NCBI GenBank assembly: GCA_013146195.2
Contig: CM028381.1
Span: 98,458,380-98,522,379 of the forward strand
Origin: Codonopsis lanceolata
Lineage: Eukaryota > Streptophyta > Magnoliopsida > Asterales > Campanulaceae
Length of the DNA stretch: 64,000 bases
Direction of reading: 5' to 3'
In this document: positions 47,801 to 59,360 of the stretch, piece by piece
How positions within the stretch are numbered: position 1 is the stretch's first letter
How the letters are laid out: each line of letters begins with the position of its first letter
Made by a program: the position numbers and the translations under genes
Notes under the pieces: generated by a model
The model's input: only the letters and a program-made list of their open reading frames with translations
What the model was told of the DNA's origin: nothing
Database searches by the model: none

Positions 47801-50800
47801 ACTATGATAAAGAGGAAAGGAGATAATGGATCTCCCTATCGTAACCCTCTCGAACTCGAGAAAAATCCAGCGGGTTCACCATTAAATATCCATCATCTTA
47901 CTCAGGGCCTCCCTGTCGTAACCCTCTCAAACTTGAGAAAAATCCAGCGGGTTCACCATTAACTAGAACCGAGAATTTAACCGAAGATATGCAGAAGAAA
48001 ATCCACTCTCTCCATCGACTTCCGAAGCCCATCCTAGTCAGCAAGTAATCCAGGAATGCCCAATTAATGTGGTCATAAGTCTTTTCGATGTCAAGTTTAC
48101 AAAGCAGTCCTGGTTTCCCACTTCTTAATCTAGCATCTAACACCTCATTAGCAATCAACGCAGCTTCAGTGATCTGACGCCCTCCCACGAACGCATGCTG
48201 ATTTTCAGAAATGATCTTCCCCAGGACTAATTTCAACCGAACCGATAATACCTTTGCAATAATTTTGTACACTCCTCCAACCAAGCTGATTGGCCTAAAA
48301 TCTTTGATATTTTCTGCCCCACTACGTTTTGGAATCAGCGTTATAAATGTTGCGTTCAAACTTTTCTCAAATCTCTGTTGGGCATGAAAGAAGTGGAAAA
48401 CAGCCATTAAATCATCTTTTATAGTCTCCCAACAGCGCTGAAAAAATATACTTGGAAATCCATCCGGACCCAAAGCTTTATCCCCTTTTAATCCTAGGAC
48501 TGCTGCACTGACCTCTTCTTCTGAAAAAGGAGCTTCCAGGATATCCTTATCTTCTGCATTGATTGACTTGAAAGGGATCCTTTCCAGCTTTAAAACGCTG
48601 TCGCTGTTTTCTGTGTATTAAGTCTCGGTAAAAGCCTGCTATTCCATTTCTAATCATAACATTATCCTCGAGCACCTCCTCATTAATAATAACCTTCCTG
48701 ATCTAATTGAAGTTCTTATGCGCTTTCGCCATCCTATGAAAAAACCTGGTGTTATTATCCCCCTCCCTCAACCATTGTATCCTTGATTTTTGACGCCAAC
48801 TAATTTCCTCACTACGCATCAACCTCTGGATTTCTATTTTCAGATTTACCCTTTGAGAAAAATCTGCCGCATTAAGACCATCCACTCCTTCTTTCTCGTC
48901 CAACTCTCTAACCTCTTCTAACAACTTTTTCAAATTCGACTTCAGGTTGCCAAACGTTACTTTGTTCCATTCCTTAAGATCTGCTTTGAGAAGCTTCAAC
49001 TTCCTAGCCCTGCTTGGATCCCCAACTACCACATAGGATTGCCAATTCTATTTAAACCACTCCATGAAACCCGGGAATTCCAGCCACATAGCCTCTAAGC
49101 GAAACAGGGACTTCCCCATAAGCAGCCCCCTACATTCCAAACGAACAGGAATATGATCAGATACAATTCTAGGCAAACAAGACTGTGACATCCCTTTGAA
49201 CTGCTCTGACCAGCTTGGAGACACCAGGAATCTATCAATCCACGAACAAGACTTCCATTCACTATTTCTAGACCAAGTGAAATTACCTCCTTCTAGAGGA
49301 AATCTAACCGCATTGAAACCACCCCCTATACACCACGGCAGATTCCATGCCTGATAAAACAGCACTAAGTTCGTCCCACAGCCCTCTTCGCTCCAAATCC
49401 TCGCAAGGTCCATAAACCCCCAAGCAAATCCATTTCAAAACATTTTCGGCTCCTTCAAAAACCAGCGAGATAGAATGGACTCCAATTGAACTTGCCAACT
49501 TAGTAAAGATTCTGCTATCCCACATAACTAGAATTCCTCCAGCTGTCCCCACAGCCCCTAGATGTTCCCATTTGGTCCATCTACCACCTCCTACCTCCGA
49601 AACTGCTTGTGATCAATTCTCTCCACTTTCATTTCCTGCAAACAAATCAGATGCGGTTGCCACCTTTTAAGAGCTGCGTTAACCACTAATCTCTTCGATA
49701 CTTCATTAATTCCCCTCATGTTCCAAGAAATAATCCGAGTATGCATAATAAAAATTTGTAAATTATTGTTCGGTCTCTGTTCTCCCCTCCTGTTCAAATT
49801 GGTCCGCATTTAAGCTGCAACTCAAATTTTTTAATTCCCTGTTACAGCTTATGCGAGTTTTTGACTTGCTCGAAGTAATGATCTTTGCTGCTGATTTACG
49901 TCCCCTTTCAACGTCAAGGGGTAGCTCCAAGATTTTATCTTCATAATCTTCACCAGACACTCCAAGTACTCTCCCAATATCTTTCAACCTTCTTCTTGCC
50001 CAAAGGGATAAATCCTTATTCTCTTCATCACACAAAATCTTTCCTTCATCAGGGAGAGACTCGGGTCTGACCACAGATATCGGTGTGCACCGGATTGGTT
50101 CCTCCTGTCCTTCTAGCAACCCTTCCAAAGTCGTAATTTCCTTTGAAACCTTCAAGTCTGCCGAAAAATCCATCCGAGAAACTACCCTGACAGGACATTC
50201 TTCAGCGCCTCTTGAATCCGCAGGTTCTCTCTCCATCTCAACCGAGATACAGTAACCTGTCCTTCACCCCTTTTGACCTCGCACCCAACCTCGCTACATC
50301 CTCCTTTAACATCCGAAGTTGGAACACAGACGGGGCTCCTTCCCTAACCAACCTCTTCCATGATCATCGTCGACAAAGCTTCGTCTACGACGTCTCGATG
50401 TTTCGACGTATCTAGATTACTCCTGTCCCCTGTTCCAAAAAGATTAACTCCCGTTTCTTTAAGAATTGTTGACCGAAACAGCCCACTCACCGTACCCACT
50501 CCGCCTATTTGTGTGTCCGGCCCATGTTCATTAAGCGTACACTGCTCCTCCCAGTTTAAACCACTGGATCTCTTGCTACAACTTGGGCCAGCTTCTGTGG
50601 GCTCCTCACAAACCTTCGAATGTGAGCCCACTTTCCTTCTCTCTTCCCCACTTTCAAAAACGACTTCGTTTTCCTTTTCCTTAAATTTGAATTTGAATTC
50701 CAGAACCTTGGGCACCCACGCGCCCTTGACAGATCGCCTGCACTCCTTTTCCTTCGGACGCATATAACCGAAACCTTCTCTTCTCACTTTCTTTGTAGAC

Positions 50801-51424
50801 GCATGATATACACCTGCTCCTTCTCCCCCAAATTCCCTATCGCCTGAGCCACCACTACGGTCACTGTAACCCCCTACATTCCTCCACGCTTTACAGAAAA
50901 CCGTCGTCTCCACCCATAACGGAACTTCAAAAAATTTGCCGTTGACCCCAATTCTGACCGAACCCTAGATTTCTTTGTAAAAACGAACCAGAATTCTTGC
51001 CCACCGCAAATTCGAATGCTGCTTCGTTTCTTCATCTAAGGGTGAGCTTGGTCCGGTTTGGTCCAGTTTTTTGGAAAAAAAGAGAAAACCAGAACCAAAC
51101 CAATAGTCTGGTTCTCAAAAAATTTAACTGGAACCAACCCAATATATATGAGAACCAAAACATTGGTTCGGTCCAGAACCAATCAAAGATGAATGAGAAC
51201 CAGGACCAGACCAATACTTTGATTTTTTACTTTTTAACTGTTTAATACAAATACATAATAAAAATTTTAAGACTAAAACTTCATAAAAAAATTAAAAAAC
51301 CTTCGATAAAAGTACATTCAACAATTAAAAATGTCGAACTCATAAACTCATAGCATAACAAACTGGTGGAAACAAAATAATAAAAGAGTACCAATTAAAA
51401 AGTAGAACAAAGAAAGTATTAGGA

Positions 51425-51487
<63 letters not shown>

Positions 51488-54400
51488 TAAATAAAAAACA
51501 TATTGGGTTGGTTCGGTCCGGTTCTGTGTTTTTTTAGTTCGAGAACCGGGACCAACCCAAATGTCAAATTTTATGAAAATTCAGATTCATGACCAAACCA
51601 AAGTATTGGTCCGGTCCAATTTTGATTGGTTTGGTCCGGTTCTATTGGTTCGGTTCGGTTTCGAAAAAATTCTGCACACCCCTAAGACTTCATCAACTCG
51701 CACAAACCCTCCACAGGAATTCCCAATGGCTCGAAAAACTTGTTTTCCCCATAGATGCAGGTAGACCCACCGCCTAACCTGACTTCTCTAGGTCTCCTAC
51801 CTTTACTTCTGATCACTTTACGGATGCCTCCGAAATAAATCATACTGATTGATCCTCCAGTTCTTCTCCTTTAAACTACGCCCGGCTTCCTTTTTAGACG
51901 AAAAGATGAAGAAGAAAGACTTCCCGCCCTTCTCCACCACCCGAACTCCCCCTGCTATCTTCCATTTACGATCCACCCAGCTTTGAATTTCCGACCTATC
52001 CAAACTAGGACTATTCTTCCATTTGACTCTCCCCACCAAACACCTTTCCATAAACTCCAAAGCTCTCTACAAGAGTCCTCATCCACCTGAAAGTCCACAT
52101 CCTTCTCCTCCTGATCCTTACCTTTACAAGTGACTTAGTGAGGCCATGGCGGAATCGTTGCAGCCTCCTTGTAAGATTTGAAATGGCCTTTGCTCTCCAT
52201 CTTCTCTCTATGCGAGGAAGCAAAAAACTCCTTTTTGCCTCTACTTTCTTCTGGCCTTCCCTCATAGAAAATAGGGGTATGCCTCTCCCTGCCGTCTCGA
52301 ACTCCGGCGAACCTGCAAGCTTGTCAACCACCCAATCCCAACCTGAATTGGGATCATTTTCCGGGATGCAGATCATTCCCGACTTCCCTGTTCCTTTTAC
52401 TATAACCTTAATAAAACTTCCTGCTGTATTCTGTTCCATTGCCACTATGACATCCCGCCATTTCTTCTGCAGCATCTTCCACCAGACATCACAGGGCGAG
52501 GAAAATCTTCCCAGCCAATCACACAACCACTCGAATTCAAAGTCAGACAGAACAATCTCATGCGGTCTTCCTTTGTGTCTCTCCACCACTCTAAACCCAA
52601 CCCTTTTCTTCTCCTGCACTCTTTCAACTTCAAAGCTCTTCCATCCAGCTTGAAAAAAAGTCCTATCAAACTTTCTATCCATGATATTCCTTCCACCCAT
52701 CATATATATTAAACAAACACACTCACATTACCTCAATCAATAATGGAAACTATAGTAATGTAAACTAACAATACCTCAATCAATAACTTTCTTCCATCCA
52801 TATTTCCTTCACATAAACACGGATGCGCACTTACCTAACATAAATTAATGCTTTCATGAAAACCAAATAACACCTCCTGTTACCAAACAACAACATTATT
52901 GAGGGATAGAGTATTTTAATATTTGGTATTTCAAGATTTTAGGAATAGGGCTGTCCCCTTAGATCTTTTGAGGGATAGAGTACTTTTCCTTGCCTCTCTT
53001 TGGGTCCTCACCTTGGGTACTTTTTGAGGATTGTTGATTATGGATTTGAGCAGGCCTGGGATTGCTCCCACGCCTACGCCTAGAGTAGGAGTAGATGTAC
53101 ATCCTACATTTATGATCCTCATCACACATATCTGCAGAACACAGGAGTAATTATTAAGTTTTTGCATAATTAACATGAGATATCCTCCTAAACAAGGTGA
53201 GAATCAAACTATGTTATTAATGAGCAATGCCTATTTAATATACCATAAACTAGCTGAGGAGTGGCGAGCATTTGATCCAGGGAAATTTATTGGAAAAGGT
53301 CGTTTCAAGTATGTGAGGCACTTGGGGAAAGGGTCAAAAGTGAGCTTTAATCTCTCTCCCCAGTCCCCACAGCCTGTGCAGCAGGAATAAATAATTCATT
53401 ACTAGAGTACATCTTAAAGTGGTTGTATCACAGCTCAAACTTGAAGAAGGTTTTGTGTGCTAGAAACCATATCTTGATAAAAATATAGAATGACTTTGAT
53501 CATATGATCTAATGGTTTATGCTATGAAGCTATTAAGACATGAATGTTTTGAGGAGAAACTCCTACTCATAAGGTCAGAAGACATTCTATTGATTATTAG
53601 CTCAGTAATATTCTCAAGGACATAGTGGCTTAACCTATAACGGCATAGTTACTTAATGCACCTGAATGTAAGCTTCATCTTAATCTACTTTAAATTAAGT
53701 ATTAATGAAAACAGAGTATTTCAGAATCTGAACCTTTGGTAACGATTGCAGCAGTGTCCACATTAATTGCTTTCCCATTCTTTTCTTCATCTTCAACTGA
53801 ACCAAATACATTATTTGCAATATATGTTTTTCCATTTGCAACAGGTACATCTGCATGCACATTGCATTCTACTCAGACATTAATAGTAAACACATGCTTC
53901 CAAGCACTGAAGATAGCTTATCCTATCAATATCATCAAATCCATACCAACTATAGGACTCCAAATGGCCAAACGAGCTTCCAGTTTTACGATTTATATAG
54001 ATAGCATAATTACAACATTTTCCTTTATCCAATCATGGTGGACATACTGACCATTGAGTTTTTAAAAGTAAATCTCCACAGTTAATTCAACCCAACCTAA
54101 TTCTTCATTTAACTTTAAAAAACAGACTGATAATATGAAAATAATTAAATCATGAATCAATAGCTATTTTTCCATGCTTCAATACGTAATAATTTCACTG
54201 CAAGTGGCAGTATACAGTTGTCTTTGACTAGCAGATGAAATGGGGTATTGGATTTCAAATGCAAAAGAAGATTCCTGACTTTCTTGAATGTAGAAACTCA
54301 TTGGAATATTCAATTTGCCAGAAGTCCTTCAGTTTAAGGGTTACATTTGAGTAGCAGTGACCACAAGAGTTGGCTCAATCAGTCGATTACCGATTCTCCA

Positions 54401-57400
54401 ACTTGGAGGTTGTGAGCTCAAGTCTCACCAGAAGAGAGACAGTTGTTATGGTTTATTGAGGGGTTTAGGAAAGAGGAAGGTTAAATCTCCAATATGTACT
54501 ATGTAGCCTATCATTGCTAATTTGCTATATCAACAACAAGAAACAAATCTCACTAAGTATGTGCATTGAAGCCCTAGAATGTCTTGATGACTAAATCTAC
54601 TCACCATATAGAGTCCCATAACATAAATAAAAATATGGAGTACATGAAACATGATTGCATACCAATAAAATAATAAAATAGTACTAAAGCATATCAATCA
54701 GATATTTGTCACAAACTACAGCCCATGGCACCCAAAGTTTGTCTAAATAATGTCCCATGCTGGGTCGAGCTTGTAACGCCCCGAACCCAAAAACTCAGTC
54801 CGTTACGTGTAGCCCACACACTGGTCCATTGAGCACGCAGCACCTTGGATCATCAGGCCCACCAGAGCCGACCCAAAAGTCCATGGATGATATTGGTGCC
54901 CAGAGGTAGTGTGTGGACACCTTATAAATCGAACACAATTCCCACACCTACCCGATGTGGGATGGGGTATTACAATCTCCCCCACTTAAATCCTTGACGT
55001 CCTCGTCAAGGCCGAATCGTACTCCGGGCGATGCAGGATTCAAGAGGTGGCTCCCACCTTATGCGGTGTAACACTTTGGCCCGCACAGCACTTTGTTCCC
55101 ACATTTTTTACCAGGACCCGCTCTAATACCATTTGTAATGCCCCGAGCCCGAAAACCCGGTTCGCTACGTGTAGCCCACACACTGGCCCACTGAGCACAC
55201 AATACCTTGGGTCATAAGGCCAACCACGAGCCGACTCAAAAGTCTATGGATGATGTTGATGCCCAGAGAGGTAGTGTGTAGCCACCTTATAAATCGAACA
55301 CAATTCTCACACCTACCCGATGTGGGATGGGGTATTACTACACTCATGATTTGACTATTTCTGGTCATGCACTCTGCATCAAGTAGCTGTGGCTATGCAA
55401 AGTATTGGGAGTGAGGACGAAACAACTCCTAAGGAAAAATAGAATAAGTGTTAAGTTAATCATCAAACTTCACCATATTTTAGAAAATATCTATATTTTT
55501 TAGCACAAAATTACACAAACTTAGTTTTACATCAGAACGAAAAAAATGAAATTAAAAAAAAGAAAAAAATGGAGCATCAATAGCTTCACCCTTCACAACA
55601 TCTATCTACGCACTTTTTTCAACATGAAAATGATTTACACCGAAAAATGTTTTCCTTGGAAAATTGTATTACATAGAAACATCAGCCATTTTCAGGTGTT
55701 TGGTCTGTATTATTAGAATGCTCACAGTAGACTCTCAGGGTTCTCACACTCACCCAACTCGAGAAAAACACGTGCTCATGGATCAATTGTTTGAAAACAT
55801 TTTCTGAAAGATATTTTATCAAAAACAGATGGTGGGTTGGCCTAAACTTTTCATGGATCAATATTGTCTGTCTCTTCTTGTACAATTCTTTCTTACTCAT
55901 CATTCAACAAAAAGGCTTTCGAAAGAGTATACAGCGATGTTAGTGAAGAAAAATAAATAGATAACGATCAACTCACAAACACATCAAATACCTGAAAGAA
56001 GTTATATAGTTTTTAAAATCAGCACCTGGAATTACTGAAGTGCCCATTAGGATTGATTTTGGCGAACCTTCATCTCCTTTCTTATCTTCGGTATCCTCAT
56101 AAGCAGGTCCTAGCTCTTCAACATCTGCAATCACTTTTGGAACCTGCTGTAGCAACCTTGACTGCTCCACTGGATTTTGAAGTTTCTGTTTTCTTTCCAA
56201 GTATTCAAATAGCGTACAAATGGACAATTTGGTTAAAGGCCACACGACACTTTTGATTGATGTAAAATTATGAGCTCCTAAATCAATGCTAAAAAAAAGT
56301 ACATCATCTGTTAACAGGCATCTTAACATGCTTCCGCACAGAAGGCCCTAAGTTTGAAGATTCACTGTGTTTAGTTAGTTACATTCTGGGATAGGCAGGA
56401 GTATGGTGCGTGTTCCACCTCAACATTCAGGCCAAGAGCGTGAGTCAATGACACTTCATCAATGGTAAACCAGAAATAAGCCAGAAAATTGCAAAAGTAC
56501 AATATATGCATAAATGTTACTCCCTCTGTTTCATCTAAAGAGTCCATGTTTGAAAAAAACTAATAATAATTGTTTGATAGGTAAGTGTGACCCCTTGTTG
56601 GTATGGAGATTGAAAAATCTAATAATTAAGGGATATATAACTAGCATTAGATTTGGTCATAATTACAAAAATGTTCGAGCATATTCAATATGTTATTATT
56701 AAATGTGGAGGGGAAAGTTGATATGTTATGGAGATTGTAGACATAATTTTTTAAAGTGAACTCTTCAAGTGAAACATCCCAAAATAGTATGGTGGACTCT
56801 TTGCCCAGAACAAAGGGAGTACATGTTTGGTTATGGAAGTACATAAATTTCGAAAGCTTATATTGACTATCACCCCCAAAGGTCAACTGCTCCACAGCTG
56901 TGGTAAATACAAGTAAAATTTGTAAGTATCATAGGAGATTGACGACTACATGGCTGGAAATGCTTAACGGCTTAACCTTGAATCACTAACCCAGGAGTTC
57001 ATAATCTATTTCAAAAGGATATTCTCTTCTCCATCCTTTCTCATTTGCTCGGTCAATGCGATTTTGCAGTGAAGATAGCTCTCTGGGGATCCACTGAAAG
57101 AGGACAAAATCATAACAATGAAAAAAGTAGCATTTAGATGTTCCGTTATTGCACAAACCAATGATAAATAGATTATATGTTATGAACTGAAATCTTCATA
57201 TTTTCTATTTATAAGAGAGAAAAGGAATCACTCGGAGCACAATATGTAAGATGATTCAGTTACAACATATCACTATAAAGTATAAACCATAATCCTACAA
57301 CACTTGATCTATTACACATAGTTCAGTAGAGGGTGGCACTCTATAGCTATGCGCACAAATCCTCTTCAGAGGAAATTTGAGGGCAGTTTGCGAATTTTGT

Positions 57401-59225
57401 TTTTTGCAGTTTGCAAATTCATATTTATGCCTCGTGGGTTGGGAGAATTTTTAATCTTCTATAGAAGATAATGAATGCTGATTGAAGCATCAGATCTGTG
57501 GTTTTTATTTGAATTTTGAACCAAGAAGAGACTCAGTAATATAAACCATTTCTATAGGACATGGAAGAAGTAATATGAAGTTTGCAGATTACATGTTTCC
57601 GGTGGATATGTTTCCATGGAAATGATGACAGCGGTATCCAAGATCATACTTCACTCTCTCTCCTCATTCAACAGTCTCATCTGTCTTAGTTTATGCACAT
57701 TGTGTTCATGTTCTAATTGTTTTTTTGTTTTTTTATAAGAATAAAATAAAAGGCGTCAAAAAAGGTGAAGCGTCCTCTGGACACATGGAGTATACTAAAT
57801 AAGAACTAATTGCTAGAAATGCTATCCACAAACTCTACAAAAGGATTTGCACCAAGAGCTATCGACTCATGGCACCAAAAAAACAGTGTTTAGAATCAGC
57901 TCCTTAATCTTCTCTATGCCCCTCTCTGCATTCTCAAAAAATGTAGCATTCCTTTCTCTCCTTAATCTTCATGTTCTAATTGTTAAGTCACTTATTTGCA
58001 CATATATCCTTTACCTTTTACTTACTGCATGGATTTACTTTTATATTGATAACAAACGGAATTTTCCATTTGTGTCATATTACATATGAAGAAAATATAA
58101 ATGTAACTATTTTTTTACCCTGAGGAGGATATGAACGAATAAAATTTTAGATGCTCTCAAGGTGCACTAGCTCTCACCCATTTGTGAAGTCTGCCGCTCT
58201 TGCTCTCACCATTTGTTGATGCACCGTCCAGATGCAAGATATATGTGGAATTCAATTTTGAGGATGTTTAAAATTTCGTGGGTAATGCCTAATTCTTTCA
58301 AAGAGCTGCTTCTGAGTTGGTCACTATATAAGAGAAAGAGGAAATTTTTTTGGGAGACAATTCCACTAGCTGTTGTGTGAATTCTTGTCAACAGGTGTTA
58401 TTTGTGTAAGGATAGTGAGGAGAATGTTAGTCATTTGGGGAGAGAATTTTGTGCTGGGAATGTTCAGATGACTTGGGCGATGATTGATCACGTTAGAAGC
58501 TGAGTAGAGTCGTATGTGGGGGACAGCTCCTGTGGAAGGAAAGAAATCGTAGGGCTTTCGAGAATGTGGAAATGGCAGTCCCGAATTGAAGAATTTGCAC
58601 GCACTCTTTATGTTTGGTGTTTTGAGACTGACCAATCTTTTCCTAGATCCAACACTGATTTTGTAGATCTTGTAAATAGATTAGACACTGATTAATGATT
58701 GTTTTGGTATACCTCTAGTGTACAAAGGACGCATCACCTCTTTTGATGCTTTTTATATAATACTTACTTATCAAAAAAAAAAAAATTCTTTGGGGAGAGA
58801 GAAATAGAAGGGCGTTTGAGAACGAGGAGAACTCCATATTTCAGCTGAAAGACACCCTGGTTCACACTCATCTTTTTGGTGTTCGGATTTGCGGGAAACT
58901 CTATGTACTAGCTATTCTTTCGTAGAATTTGTCAATAGTTTTTATGTTGATTAGTGAGTATACTTCTAGTGTACAAAGGACATGTCACCTGCTTTGACGC
59001 TTTTGGTATATATATACATATATAATTTACTTATCAAAAAGTATTAACGACTGCGCAAGACTCAAGCTCAAGCAATCTAACTTAGATTTACTCTAATCAC
59101 TATAAGCCATCAGACACTTATGCATCATCCACAAAACCATATGGTGCTAGATGGTTCTCTCTTTCGTCCCTCTCCTCCACCACCCCCCCAAAAAAAAAAA
59201 AGAGGAAACAAAAGAAGTAAAGTAC

Positions 59226-59298
<73 letters not shown>

Positions 59299-59301
59299 TA
59301 C

Positions 59302-59360
<59 letters not shown>

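Larger units (their letters stand above)
49770..52703 (-). pseudogene. LINE ORF1, split by a hAT element
   Basis: The frame 52703-52011 starts MMGGRNIMDRKFDRTFFQAG and reads on into 52060-51818 (RRWRAKAI..., SFFFIFSSKKEAGRSL). After the hAT insertion it resumes with GFVRVDEETKQHSNLRWARI, typical of plant L1 ORF1, and runs through 50913-50344 and 50236-49763, which are acidic and Ser-rich. ORF1 proteins bind the element RNA. Frameshifts break it. Confidence 0.8.
46068..52740 (-). mobile_element. nearly full-length L1-like LINE
   Basis: Minus orientation: ORF1 (52703 to about 49770), ORF2 (49809 to about 46100), then a 3' region ending at a T-run on + (46066-46080), that is a poly(A)-like tail after ACTTATC. 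The 5' boundary is approximate. No target duplication was found. It carries a nested hAT element (51037-51686) and an internal duplication in ORF2. Same strand as the host gene, in its last intron. Confidence 0.88.

Noticed and set aside
53175..53390. 71-codon plus frame
   Set aside because: Lies in an intron of the minus-strand gene beside a real exon; no domain or conservation to support it.
54772..55342. Possible Cassandra TRIM with 5S rRNA-like LTRs
   Set aside because: The CCCACATC start is similar, but the 5S-like promoter block expected in Cassandra LTRs was not found.
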